Source of the DNA: CAUZWH01 sp965224275
GTDB lineage: Bacteria > Pseudomonadota > Alphaproteobacteria > SHVV01
NCBI GenBank assembly: GCA_965224275.1
Contig: CBDCYR010000015.1
Span: 310,001-374,000, forward strand
DNA: 64,000 nucleotides
Direction of reading: 5' to 3'
Below the pieces are notes generated by a model. It worked only from the letters and a program-made list of their open reading frames with translations, was not told the DNA's origin and searched no databases. Of the stretch, positions 24,372-33,148 are shown in pieces (the stretch's first letter is position 1; every line of letters starts with the position of its first letter). Position numbers and translations under genes: made by a program.

Positions 24372-25687
24372 TTCCCGTAAGCCCAGTCCTGCAGCAGGTT
24401 GACGGTTTCGGGCACAAACAACACCAGCATCAACGCCATCAGATCGCACACCAGGAACGGAATTCCGGCCATGTAGATTTCGCTCATTCGGGTGCCCGCA
24501 GGCGCCACCCCCTTCATAACGAAGAGCAAAAGGCCGAACGGCGGTGTGGTCAGGGCCATTTGCAGATTGATCAGCATCAGCACGCCGAACCAGATCGGAT
24601 CGAAGCCGAGCAGCTTGATGATCGGGATAAAGAGCGGCAGCGTGATCATCATGATCGACACCTGCTCCATAAACATCCCGAGAATCAGCACGATGATCTG
24701 CATGCAGATGATGAGAATGAGCGGGTGCACGGGCAACTCGCTCACCATCTGCAGGAGGCCACGCGTGGCGCCGGAAAACGCCAGGATCTGGCTAAAGCCG
24801 ACCGCGCCAACCAGGATCGCCAGCGTAATCACGCTGACATGGACCGTCCCCATCGTGGCTTTCTTGATCACGTCCCACGACAGGCCGCGGTAGAGCCCGG
24901 CAACCAGGAACGAGCCGAAGCAGCCGAGCGCAGCCGCCTCGGTGGGCGTGGCGATGCCGACCACGATGACGCCGGTGACCATGAATACGATGATGCTGAG
25001 CGGCAGCAGGTGGGTTACCAATCCCCAGATGCGCTCGCGCATCGGCACCGGGACAATTTCATAGGCCGGCGTCAGCTCAGGGTTCAGGCGGCAGCGGATC
25101 AGGATGTAGGCCAGATAAAGCCCGGCCATGATCAGGCCCGGCAGTAATGCACCGATCAGGATACGGCCGATCGAGAGCTGGCCGATCGCCGCTAAAATCA
25201 CTGCCAGCCCGCTCGGCGGCACGATCATCGCGAGCCCGCCGCTGGCCAGGATCGGCCCGATCGACATCGGCCGCTTGTAGCCGCGCTGCTCCATATCGGG
25301 CAGCAGAATCGTCCCGAGCACGGCCGTGTTGGCGACGGTTGAGCCGCTCAAGCTGGAGAATACAGTGCCGGAAATAACGGTCAGAATGCTGAGCCGCCCG
25401 GGCAGTCGTCCGAGCAACTTATCGAGAGCGTCGATCGCGTTGAGAGCGACTCGCGAGTGCCACAGGATTTCTCCCATCAACACGAACAGCGGGATCGGCA
25501 ACAGCGTAAAGCTGTGGACCGATTGGAACATGTTGCGCGCCAACGAGTTAAACGCCGCGCCGCCACCTTGCAGAAAGAGAACGCCGAGAATATTGATCAG
25601 GACAAAAGCGAAGGCCACCGGCATGCCCTTGGCCAGTAGCAACATGGCGCTGCCGAAAATAATCAGCAGCAATAACCACCATTCCAC
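24368..25687 (-). CDS. dctM: TRAP transporter large membrane subunit (DctM-type), system A
   Basis: The 439-residue, many-helix protein shows DctM features: LLPIPLFVLMGEILWHS, LSGSTVANTAVLGTILLPDMEQRGYKRPMSIGPILASGGLAMIVPPSGLAVILAA, GIATPTEAAALGCFGS and TPPFGLLLFVMKGVAP. It is the ion-coupled transport channel. GTG at 25687 is preceded by GGGGAGGAG and gives the normal family start EWWLLLL; the much longer frame upstream has no support. First gene of the dctM-dctQ-dctP order, divergent from system B. Confidence 0.88.
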   Translation of the reverse strand: MEWWLLLLIIFGSAMLLLAKGMPVAFAFVLINILGVLFLQGGGAAFNSLARNMFQSVHSFTLLPIPLFVLMGEILWHSRVALNAIDALDKLLGRLPGRLSILTVISGTVFSSLSGSTVANTAVLGTILLPDMEQRGYKRPMSIGPILASGGLAMIVPPSGLAVILAAIGQLSIGRILIGALLPGLIMAGLYLAYILIRCRLNPELTPAYEIVPVPMRERIWGLVTHLLPLSIIVFMVTGVIVVGIATPTEAAALGCFGSFLVAGLYRGLSWDVIKKATMGTVHVSVITLAILVGAVGFSQILAFSGATRGLLQMVSELPVHPLILIICMQIIVLILGMFMEQVSIMMITLPLFIPIIKLLGFDPIWFGVLMLINLQMALTTPPFGLLLFVMKGVAPAGTRMSEIYMAGIPFLVCDLMALMLVLFVPETVNLLQDWAYGK

Positions 25688-25810
25688 AGTGGAACTCCTC
25701 CCCTCGCCGCCTCCGACGGTCTTCTGGTTTTCATGATAGCCAGTTGTCGCCCGCGTGGCGACGCACTGTGCGGTTTGGTCAGCTTGGGTTGACTTGGATT
25801 TGCGCCTGCG

Positions 25811-25839
25811 TTGGACGCTCCGAGACACCTGCCTATAAT
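25811..25839 (+). promoter_or_regulatory. Sigma-70-type promoter for TRAP system B
   Basis: TTGGAC (25811-25816), a 17-bp spacer, then TATAAT (25834-25839): a near-consensus promoter about 80 bases upstream of the dctP start at 25920. It is the clearest promoter in the window. Confidence 0.75.
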
Positions 25840-25919
25840 GAACGCCAACAGTAAGAACGATCCGGGGGTCGCGATCTGTATGTGCAGGACGGGCCCACAA
25901 ACGCGGGGAGGATGGATCC

Positions 25920-26999
25920 ATGTTTGCCAAAATGCTTAAGACGCTGACGCTCGCCATCGTGTTCGCAGGTTTTGCCGCGACGGTTTCGGTGGCGGCGGAG
26001 ATTACGCTCAAAGCCGTCGCATCGTTTCCGAAGGGCTCAACTTTCAATTCCGAGTTCGTACGCTATGTCGACAAGGTGAACGAGGAGGCCAAAGGCACCC
26101 TGCAGATAAAACTGCTGGGCTATGGTGCCGCTGTGATGCATCCGTTCGAGATGGGCAAGGCGGTCAAGGACGGCGTTGTCGACCTCTGCAGCTGCCCGAG
26201 TTCGTTCTACACCAAACTCATGCCCGAGGCGTACGCGTTCAAACAGGCGGACTATACGATTCATGAAATGCGCAAGAACGGTGCGTATGACTACATCGAG
26301 AAAATCACCAACGAAAAGTTGAACGCCCACTGGCTTGGGCGGTCGCACGAGGAAGAAATCTTCTACATCTACCTGGCAAAGAAAGTGGATGGTCCGGACC
26401 TATCGGGGATCAAGATCCGTACCGCGCCCCTGCACCGGGCTTTCGCCACTGCCCTTAAAGCAACCCCGGTGCTTCTCCCGCCAGGGCAAATCTTCACCGC
26501 ACTCGAGCGCGGCACCGTCGATGGTTTTATCTGGACTCAAAATGGTCTTTTCGCGCTGGGTCTGGTGAAATTTGCGAAGTATCGCATCGACCACCCCTTC
26601 TACACGGCCCACACCGAAGTCATCATCAACCTCGACAAATGGAACAAGCTCGATGGCGCCCAGAAAGAAATTCTGGAACGCAATGCGCGCTGGCTCGACA
26701 ACCTCAACTACACCACGCTTGTGTTCAACGAAGAGGAGAAGAAAAAGCAGGCGGCGGCCGGGATGAAGGCGATCACCTTCTCGGATGCCGATCGACAGAC
26801 GTATCTAAATTTGGCGATTGATTCCGGCTGGAAAGAAGTGCTGAAACGCTCTCCTAAACATGGCGCCAAGCTCAAGGAACTTCTCACCGGTAAAGGAGAG
26901 TGTAAGGGTGGAATCGGCCCGCATTGCATCTCCGAGGCCGAGATCGCGAAGAACGCACCGGAGCAGGCGGCAAAACTAAAAGCGCTGCTCGGCAAATGA
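25920..26999 (+). CDS. dctP: TRAP transporter substrate-binding protein (DctP-type), system B
   Basis: The 359-residue periplasmic binding protein has a signal peptide (MFAKMLKTLTLAIVFAGFAA ... VAAE), the carboxylate-binding arginine region LSGIKIRTAPLHRAFATALKATPV, and ERGTVDGFIWTQNG. A C-terminal tail includes a cysteine pair (GECKGGIGPHC) that could form a disulfide and is not usual in the family. GGGAGGATGGATCC precedes the ATG. It is followed by a hairpin and the membrane subunits. The sequence is clearly different from systems A and C, so a different carboxylate is likely. Confidence 0.9.
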   Translation: MFAKMLKTLTLAIVFAGFAATVSVAAEITLKAVASFPKGSTFNSEFVRYVDKVNEEAKGTLQIKLLGYGAAVMHPFEMGKAVKDGVVDLCSCPSSFYTKLMPEAYAFKQADYTIHEMRKNGAYDYIEKITNEKLNAHWLGRSHEEEIFYIYLAKKVDGPDLSGIKIRTAPLHRAFATALKATPVLLPPGQIFTALERGTVDGFIWTQNGLFALGLVKFAKYRIDHPFYTAHTEVIINLDKWNKLDGAQKEILERNARWLDNLNYTTLVFNEEEKKKQAAAGMKAITFSDADRQTYLNLAIDSGWKEVLKRSPKHGAKLKELLTGKGECKGGIGPHCISEAEIAKNAPEQAAKLKALLGK

Positions 27000-27020
27000 G
27001 CTAAGCGATCTAGCGTCGGT

Positions 27021-27044
27021 GGTCCCTCACGCCACCGAGGGACC
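27021..27044 (+). repeat. Intercistronic hairpin after the TRAP binding-protein gene
   Basis: GGTCCCTC (27021-27028) pairs with GAGGGACC (27037-27044) around an 8-base loop in the 71-bp gap between dctP and dctQ. It resembles the attenuating or message-stabilising hairpins that raise binding protein over membrane subunits. Confidence 0.65.
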
Positions 27045-27070
27045 ATCGACGCCATTGATCTTATCGACAT

Positions 27071-27589
27071 ATGCAGGTCGCAACTCGGATTTATACCGGA
27101 CTGCTCGGACTGACCGGGCTGATCGCCGGCGTCACCTTCGGTCTGATCGCATTGCTCGTCACGATCGAGGTGTTCATTCGCAATCTCGGAATTGGCAGCC
27201 TGCTGTGGCTCACTGAAGTCATCGAATACGCCCTGTTTGTCACCACCTTTACCGCGGCACCCTGGATTCTCCATCAAGCGGGGCATGTCCGGGTTGACTT
27301 GTTGCTGCTGGGGCTGCCGCCGAATCAGCGACGGTATCTCGAATATCTAGTCGATGGTTTCGGGCTGTTTATCAGCCTGATGTTCCTGGGCTATGGGATC
27401 GCGGTGTGCATCGACACCTACGAAACCAACATCGTTATCTACAACCAGCTGGCGACGCCCGAGTGGTGGCTGTTTACCGCGGTCCCGTTTGCGAGCGTGC
27501 TGTTGGCGGTTGAGTTCGTGCTCCGCATGCGCCGAACGTTTTTGACCGGTGTACCCGATATGGCGGGTCAAATACGGGATGGGTTTTAG
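27071..27589 (+). CDS. dctQ: TRAP transporter small membrane subunit (DctQ-type), system B
   Basis: The 172-residue, four-helix protein has the DctQ pattern IEVFIRNLGIGSLLWLTEVIEYALFVTTFTAAPWILHQAGHVRVDLL. It pairs with the large subunit encoded eight bases downstream. The ribosome site before ATG 27071 is weak, consistent with lower expression than the binding protein upstream of the hairpin. Confidence 0.88.
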   Translation: MQVATRIYTGLLGLTGLIAGVTFGLIALLVTIEVFIRNLGIGSLLWLTEVIEYALFVTTFTAAPWILHQAGHVRVDLLLLGLPPNQRRYLEYLVDGFGLFISLMFLGYGIAVCIDTYETNIVIYNQLATPEWWLFTAVPFASVLLAVEFVLRMRRTFLTGVPDMAGQIRDGF

Positions 27590-27597
27590 GCGGCGTT

Positions 27598-28911
27598 ATG
27601 GAATGGAGTAGCGCCCTTCTCCTCATGCTCGGCGGCTATCTCGTCTTGATGACGCTCAGCCTGCCGGTCGCTTTCGCGTTCTTCGGGATTAACCTGGTCG
27701 GCGCATTCATCTTTCTCGGCGGAGACGCGGGATTGATGCAGTTCGTGCGCAATTCAAAAGCAGCGCTCACGACCATAACGCTGGCGCCGATCCCGCTGTT
27801 CCTGCTGATGGGCGAAATTCTGTTCCACGTTGGCCTCGCCGCTCGCGCGATCCAAGCAATCGAACGTCTGATCAAGCGGGTGCCGGGACGGCTCTCTCTG
27901 GTGTCGATCGGCTCGGGGACGATTTTTGCCACGCTGTCGGGCTCGACGCTGGCCAACGCCGCGGTACTCGGCAGCATGTTGCTGCCGGACATGCTCAAGC
28001 GGGGCTATCACCCGTCGATGGCGATGGGCCCGATCATGGGTGTTGGTGGAATCGCCATGCTGATCCCACCTTCGGCGCTCGCCGTTTTGTTGGGGAGCCT
28101 GGCCGAAATACCCATCACGCATCTGCTCATTGGCGGGATCATTCCGGGCTTCATAATGAGTTTCGCTTTCCTGGCCTACGTGGTTGGACGGTGTGCGATT
28201 AATCCCGCACTCGCTCCGGCTTACGACGTTGAAGAATATTCGCTATGGGAGCGATGGCGTCCTTTCTTCGTCAACGTCGTGCCGCTGCTGGGAATATTTG
28301 TCGTGGTGGTGGGTAGCATCATGGGCGGCTTCGCTTCACCGACCGAATCAGCAGCCCTGGGTTGCACGGCCTCGGTTCTCGCCGCGATTGCCTATCGGAC
28401 GTTTACCTGGAAGAGCATGGTGGTCGCGCTAACCGAAACTGCCAAGATCTCGGTGATGATCCTCTTCATCATCGCCGCATCGATCACGTTTTCGCAGATT
28501 TTGACGTTTTCGGGTGCCTCCGAGGGTTTGCTCGGCGTGGTGGATTCGGTCGGCGTTTCCCGGATTACGGTGCTGCTCGGAATGATCGTGCTGCTGCTGG
28601 CAATGGGGGCGTTCATGGATCAAATCAGCATGATGATGATCACCATCCCCTTCTATATGCCGCTCGCCGGCGTATTCGGGATCGAAACGGTGTGGCTGGG
28701 GATCTTGATGCTGATCGTGATGGAGGTTGGACTGATCACCCCGCCGTTCGGCCTCATCCTTTACGTGATGAAGGGTGTCGCGCCGGAGGGGATAACACTC
28801 AAACATGTTTGGATCGCGGCAACCCCGTTTATCGTTATTGAGGTTGCGGTCCTCCTGCTCATTCTCTTTTTTCCGGGTCTTGCATTGTGGCTACCACGCC
28901 TGGTCTTGTAA
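27598..28911 (+). CDS. dctM: TRAP transporter large membrane subunit (DctM-type), system B
   Basis: The 437-residue channel subunit has APIPLFLLMGEILFHVG, LSGSTLANAAVLGSMLLPDMLKRGYHPSMAMGPIMGVGGIAMLIPPSALAVLLGS, GGFASPTESAALGC and TPPFGLILYVMKGVAP. It completes the binding protein, small and large subunit set of system B. The following gene is a Rieske oxygenase 79 bases downstream on the same strand, so the imported carboxylate may be its substrate. Confidence 0.9.
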   Translation: MEWSSALLLMLGGYLVLMTLSLPVAFAFFGINLVGAFIFLGGDAGLMQFVRNSKAALTTITLAPIPLFLLMGEILFHVGLAARAIQAIERLIKRVPGRLSLVSIGSGTIFATLSGSTLANAAVLGSMLLPDMLKRGYHPSMAMGPIMGVGGIAMLIPPSALAVLLGSLAEIPITHLLIGGIIPGFIMSFAFLAYVVGRCAINPALAPAYDVEEYSLWERWRPFFVNVVPLLGIFVVVVGSIMGGFASPTESAALGCTASVLAAIAYRTFTWKSMVVALTETAKISVMILFIIAASITFSQILTFSGASEGLLGVVDSVGVSRITVLLGMIVLLLAMGAFMDQISMMMITIPFYMPLAGVFGIETVWLGILMLIVMEVGLITPPFGLILYVMKGVAPEGITLKHVWIAATPFIVIEVAVLLLILFFPGLALWLPRLVL

Positions 28912-28990
28912 TGAGGCGCAGCGCGTTGACCTGGGATTCCCTGTTCCGATAGCCTTAGTGGCGGCGGATAAACAAAGGTAGAGAAAGCAA

Positions 28991-30193
28991 ATGGCAAGAA
29001 CCGGCGTCGATATGGAGCGTCCGCCGAATCTCCCGGCCACCCACTACATCGATAACCGCATCTACAGCGATCCCACGATCTTCGAAGAAGAGCGCGACAA
29101 AATCTTCGGTAAGATCTGGAATCTGGTTTGCCACGAGAGCGAGGTCACCAACGTATACGACTTTCGCACTCTCGAGGTCGCCGGCACGCCGATCGTGGTG
29201 ACCCGCGGGGGCGATGGCCAGATCCGCTCGTTTCTCAATGCGTGCTCGCATCGTGGCGCGAAAGTTGTCCGCGCGCTGAGCGGAAACGAATCGAGTTTCA
29301 TCTGTCCGTTTCATTTGTGGTCGTACGACACCCGAGGCACGTGCATCTCGGTCACACGCGAAGAGGCCTACGAAGACACGGGCTTTGATAAAGCTGCGCT
29401 GGGGTTGCGCGAGTTCCGTACCGAGGTTCGCTGCGGTCTTGTTTTTGTAACGCTTGATGACACAGCCGATGACGTCGATGCGTTCCTCGGCGATGCGCTC
29501 GAGAACGTCGAAGAGATCCTCACGACCGAGCCGCTCGAGGTGTATCACTATAACGAAATAGTAATGCATACGAATTGGAAGAATTGGCAAGAACTCGATA
29601 GCGAGCTCTATCACGAATATCTTCACATTATTAATCGTCGCACCGGCTTGACGATGCCCACTTACTTTACCCGTACCTGGAAATTCTACCCCAACGGTCA
29701 CGCCACATTGGTAGGACCACCACTACAGACCGACTACAGCAAGCAACCGGGTTGGAAATCGGAACGCGATGGTCACGTTCTGCCGGGATTGCAACCCAAC
29801 GAATACCGGGTGGTCGATCTATGGCCGGACACCGCGTTCGTCGTTCGCGATTCAGGGATTCGCATCGATTCCCAAGTGCCGCTCGCGCCGGACCTGACCT
29901 TGGTACAATTTCGGGCGCTCGCCCCGGTTAGCGATACCGCCGCCCAGCGTGAGGCGCGCTATCGCGACCACAATCAGTTTTGGGGGCCGTTCGGTCGCAA
30001 CGTGCAAGAGGATACGATCGCCGCTGAACTACAGGTCGAAGGAATGCGCGGCGGTCAGGCACGCTACAGTTTGATCGCGCGCGAGGAAGCAGGCCAAACC
30101 CAGGATGAGGTGACATTGCGCCGCTTTTACGCCGAGTGGTCGCGCCGCATGGGCCGGCCTTTCAACAACGCGCTCAACGTTGCCGCCGAGTAG
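28991..30193 (+). CDS. Rieske oxygenase alpha subunit, pair 1
   Basis: The 400-residue protein has Rieske ligands C85-x-H87 and C105-x2-H108. The mononuclear iron site reads LDSELYHEYLHIINRRTG. Relative to the canonical site the bridging residue is E205 rather than Asp, and the two histidines H208 and H212 are three residues apart rather than four. The same two changes occur in both paralogues in this window (32737 minus, 37516 minus). A beta-subunit gene follows 14 bases later but is broken. RBS AGGTAGAG precedes the ATG. Downstream of TRAP system B. The substrate is unknown and no reductase is nearby. Confidence 0.9.
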   Translation: MARTGVDMERPPNLPATHYIDNRIYSDPTIFEEERDKIFGKIWNLVCHESEVTNVYDFRTLEVAGTPIVVTRGGDGQIRSFLNACSHRGAKVVRALSGNESSFICPFHLWSYDTRGTCISVTREEAYEDTGFDKAALGLREFRTEVRCGLVFVTLDDTADDVDAFLGDALENVEEILTTEPLEVYHYNEIVMHTNWKNWQELDSELYHEYLHIINRRTGLTMPTYFTRTWKFYPNGHATLVGPPLQTDYSKQPGWKSERDGHVLPGLQPNEYRVVDLWPDTAFVVRDSGIRIDSQVPLAPDLTLVQFRALAPVSDTAAQREARYRDHNQFWGPFGRNVQEDTIAAELQVEGMRGGQARYSLIAREEAGQTQDEVTLRRFYAEWSRRMGRPFNNALNVAAE

Positions 30194-30207
30194 CGATCCC
30201 GAGTGCC

Positions 30208-31003
30208 GTGACCATAGATCGCCAGGCCGCACAGGATCTGATCTATCGATCGTGCATCCTGCTCGACGACGAACGCTACGCGGCCTGGCTCGAGCTATTG
30301 GCGCCCGGCTTCCACTATCGGATCACGGCCTATAGCGAAGAGATCCGCAAGGAAATGACCTGGCTCGACCACGATGCCGACGAGCTCAAGTCCTTGTTTG
30401 AGAACCTGCCAGCGCATGTGCGGGTATTGGGCACCTATCGTCGGCAGGTCGGCGTCTTCGAAGAGATCGGGCGCAATCAGGAAACGGTAAAACTGAATAG
30501 CTCCGTCGTCGTCTATCACACCACCCCGCAAGGCGCCTCGAAGCTGTACGCGATTGCTAGATATCTCGACACCATTGCGGTCGAAGACCGCGCTTACCGA
30601 TTGGCGGCGCGATCGTGGCTGCGCCGTCCGCCTGGCCCGGCCGCATGGGCAGCATCGGCTGGGTGCGGTCGAGCGCCTGGATCTGGCTCTTCTCGTCGAT
30701 GCAGAGCACCAGCGCGCGGTCCGGCGGGTCGAGATAGAGGCCGACGATGTCGCGCATCTTGTCGATGAACTCAGGGTCGCTCGACAGCTTGAAGCTCTCG
30801 ACCCGGTGCGGCTGCAGGCCGAAGGCGCCCCAGATACGGTGCACCGTCGTCGCGATGCCCGTCGCCCGGGCCATCGAGCGGCGGCTCCAGTGGGTCGCAT
30901 CAGTCACCACCTCGGCGATCTTGTCGTCGCCGATCTTGCGCGGCGCGCCGGGCCGCGGCTCATCGTCGAGCCCGCCGAGTTCGGACCGCACGTAATCATA
31001 TGA
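30208..31003 (+). pseudogene. Rieske oxygenase beta subunit, pair 1, disrupted by an IS630 fragment
   Basis: From GTG 30208 the frame encodes a normal beta subunit (QDLIYRSCILLDDERYAAWLELLAPGFHYRI ... SSVVVYHTTPQGASKLYAIARYLDTIAVEDRAYRLAARS). Near 30600 it runs into foreign DNA. The lost C-terminus reappears at 30960-31003 as LIVEPAEFGPHVII followed by TGA, matching the C-terminal LETRLLDFGPHVIL of the intact paralogue at 31039-31497. The two parts are in different frames. As read, the gene makes a truncated chimeric protein, so alpha subunit 1 probably lacks its own beta partner. Confidence 0.85.
30603..30962 (-). mobile_element. IS630-family transposase fragment
   Basis: The minus strand encodes an internal piece of an IS630-type transposase: DDEPRPGAPRKIGDDKIAEVV, then HWSRRSMARATGIATTVHRIWGAFGLQPHRVESFKL, then DIVGLYLDPPDRALVLCIDEKSQIQALDRTQPMLPMRPGQ, the start of the DDE domain. 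Both ends are missing and a short internal deletion sits at VVT/DATHWS. Only about 360 bp of an element normally over 1 kb remain, so it is immobile. No terminal repeats were found. Confidence 0.85.
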
Positions 31004-31038
31004 GTCTGATCATGTTCGCCGGCCGAAGCCGGTTGCAC

Positions 31039-31497
31039 TTAAAGGATCACGTGGGGGCCAAAGTCCAGCAGCCTGGTTTCGAGACGCACCTCGCGATCGG
31101 ATAAGCGTAGGTGCTCGCCCGTAATGTCGATGAGGTCGACATATCGGGCAACCGCAAACAGATTCGATTTGCCCTGTAGATCGGTGTGATAGACGACCAC
31201 CGAACTTTCCATCTTTGAGAATCTGTCATCACGCTCGACTTCGCGGCATTGGCCGACGTGCCGCCGGTAGGTTCCGAGTGCAACGAGTTGGCCCGGGATT
31301 CCCTTGAACAGATTGCCGAGCTCGGCCAAGTCATAATCTGCCCACAGCATTTCCTTGCGGATTTCATGGCTGTAGGTCGAGATGCGATAGCGGAAATCCG
31401 GGACGCACAGCTGCATCCACCGGTCGAATTCACTCGCATCGAGGAGATCGCAAGATTGGTAGACCAGCGCGGCGAGTTGATGCGCGCTGTGGTTCAT
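31039..31497 (-). CDS. Rieske oxygenase beta subunit, pair 2
   Basis: The 152-residue protein has the NTF2-like fold of ring-hydroxylating oxygenase beta subunits: ALVYQSCDLLDASEFDRWMQLCVPDFRYRISTYSHEIRKEM, then VVVYHTDLQGKSNLFAVARYVD and LETRLLDFGPHVIL. Beta subunits mainly stabilise the oxygenase hexamer. ATG at 31497 is chosen; the frame runs back into the alpha gene but those codons overlap its end. It follows alpha subunit 2 by 37 bases on the same strand. Confidence 0.88.
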   Translation of the reverse strand: MNHSAHQLAALVYQSCDLLDASEFDRWMQLCVPDFRYRISTYSHEIRKEMLWADYDLAELGNLFKGIPGQLVALGTYRRHVGQCREVERDDRFSKMESSVVVYHTDLQGKSNLFAVARYVDLIDITGEHLRLSDREVRLETRLLDFGPHVIL

Positions 31498-31534
31498 TGA
31501 CGATCGTTTGTTGGGGGTATCGAGCACCGCCGTC

Positions 31535-32737
31535 TCACTCGGCGGCGACTGCGGTAACATCAGAGGTTGAGCGTTCCATCCGACGCGACCATTGCTCGTA
31601 GAATTTACGCAGCGTGATCTCGTCCTGGGTCTTCATATCTTCCTCGCGCGCAATTATGCTGAACGGCGCACAGCCTGCGCGCATACCCTGTTCCTGCAGC
31701 TTGGATGCCTCGTTGTCTTCGGGGATGTTGCGGCCGAACGGACCCCACAACTGATTGGCATCGTGGAACCGAGCGCGTCGTTCATCCGCGGTATCGCTGG
31801 TCGGCGCGAGGCAACGGGTTTGGATCAGCGTGAGATCGGGCGCCAGCGCAATGTGGGTGTGGATGATAAAGCCGGATCCGCGAGCCAGTAGCGCCGTATC
31901 GGGCCAGATATCGATAACGCGATACTCGTTCGCTTTGACCCCCGGGAGGGTCTTGCCGACCCATTGTTTGTTCGACCATCCCTTTTGTTTCGACCAATCG
32001 GCTATCAATTCGCCACGCAACGTTGCGTGCCCATTGGGATAGAAATGCCAATCACGCTCAAAATACTCGGGCTGCTTCATGCCGGTGCGGCGGTTTATGC
32101 TGTGGAGGTACTCGTGGTAGAGCTCGCAATTGACCTCCTGCATATGCTTCCAGTTCGTCTTGTTCGCGAACTCGTTGTAGTAGAAGACCTCCAGCGGTTC
32201 TGCCGTTAGGGTCGGTTCGAGGGCTTCCAGAGCGTCGCCGACGTAGTCGGCCAGGGAGTCGGCATCGTCATCGAAGTTGATAAACACGAGACCGTGCTGA
32301 ACTTCGGTTCTTATTTCGCGCAGACCGAAATCCTTATCGCTGACACCAGTCGCCGCATACGCCTCGGGCCTAGTAATGGCAATGCAGTTTCCATTGGTGT
32401 CGTAGCACCACAGGTGAAACGCGCACGTAAAACTGCGGGCCGTACCGGCTGGCTCGCGCACGACCTTGGCGCCGCGGTGTGAACAGCTGTTGATGAATGT
32501 GCGGATTAGACCGTCTTCGCCGCGCGAAATGACCAGAGGGATGCCGGAGACCTCGGTCGTACGAAAATCGAAGGGATCTGCGACCTCACTTTCGTGGGCG
32601 ACGAAGTTCCACACCTTGCAGAACAGCTTGCTTCGCTCTTCGTTAAAGATCTCAGGATCGTCGTATATCCGGTTATCCAGGTAATGACTCGGCGGGAGAT
32701 CGGGCGCCTGCTGCCATTCACGTCCAGTACGGGCCAT
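31535..32737 (-). CDS. Rieske oxygenase alpha subunit, pair 2
   Basis: The 400-residue protein is a close paralogue of pair 1 (both start MARTG and share INRRTG and WGPFGRN). Rieske ligands are C85, H87, C105 and H108. The iron-site segment VNCELYHEYLH again has E205 in place of the bridging Asp, and H208-x3-H212. AAGGAGG lies six bases before the ATG at 32737; an ATG two codons earlier would sit directly on that site and is rejected. It reads toward its intact beta gene. Head-to-head with the phthalate-type oxygenase gene, with a repeat element between them. Confidence 0.9.
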   Translation of the reverse strand: MARTGREWQQAPDLPPSHYLDNRIYDDPEIFNEERSKLFCKVWNFVAHESEVADPFDFRTTEVSGIPLVISRGEDGLIRTFINSCSHRGAKVVREPAGTARSFTCAFHLWCYDTNGNCIAITRPEAYAATGVSDKDFGLREIRTEVQHGLVFINFDDDADSLADYVGDALEALEPTLTAEPLEVFYYNEFANKTNWKHMQEVNCELYHEYLHSINRRTGMKQPEYFERDWHFYPNGHATLRGELIADWSKQKGWSNKQWVGKTLPGVKANEYRVIDIWPDTALLARGSGFIIHTHIALAPDLTLIQTRCLAPTSDTADERRARFHDANQLWGPFGRNIPEDNEASKLQEQGMRAGCAPFSIIAREEDMKTQDEITLRKFYEQWSRRMERSTSDVTAVAAE

Positions 32738-32829
32738 GATCATCCTCCTTGCCGTGTCATCGAAACCTAAGTCTCAGGGAACATCATAACAAACGTCAAC
32801 CAACCCCCAATCCGCTTGGACATGATAAA

Positions 32830-33112
32830 CTAGTGGATGGAATCCAACATATGGTACCCATACGATCGCGTATTCCGGTAGCTCGGCAGGAGGAAGCCCG
32901 CAGGCGATGCCCCAAGGGAACGTTGGGCATCGTCGAGGGGTTTCGACGCACCGGGGGACCGGAATAGGCGACCCACAGGGCGGCTTGCCGAGCTCACCAG
33001 CCGCGTTACGCGAAGCTTCCGATGCGGCCGGCATCGCCACGCTTCGCGCGCCTAACCCGGCGAACTCGGCAAGCCGTCATATGGGTACCATATGTTGGAT
33101 TTCATCCACTAG
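32830..33112. mobile_element. 283-bp element with 36-bp inverted ends, no gene (copy A)
   Basis: The ends match as inverted repeats for about 36 bp (CTAGTGGATGGAATCCAACA... against CTAGTGGATGAAATCCAACA..., two mismatches), reaching through CATATGGTACCCATA. The interior is GC-rich with stem-loops (GATGCCC...GGGCATC; GATGC...GCATC) and no credible protein. A second copy lies in the opposite orientation at 55213-55481. The layout is that of a non-autonomous, MITE- or REPIN-like element. It occupies most of the 411-bp gap between two divergent Rieske genes and so separates their promoters. Confidence 0.85.
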
Positions 33113-33148
33113 CGCTGCTGCGAGTTGGACGCGTTGAGAGGCCGGTAG

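Noticed and set aside
32842..33100. Integron attC site: ATCCAAC near the left end and GTTGGAT near the right end fit the RYYYAAC/GTTRRRY cores, and one gene is palindrome-bounded
   Set aside because: The element is about 280 bp with long inverted ends, most short palindromes lack the GTT core, no integrase gene is present, and genes lie in both orientations.
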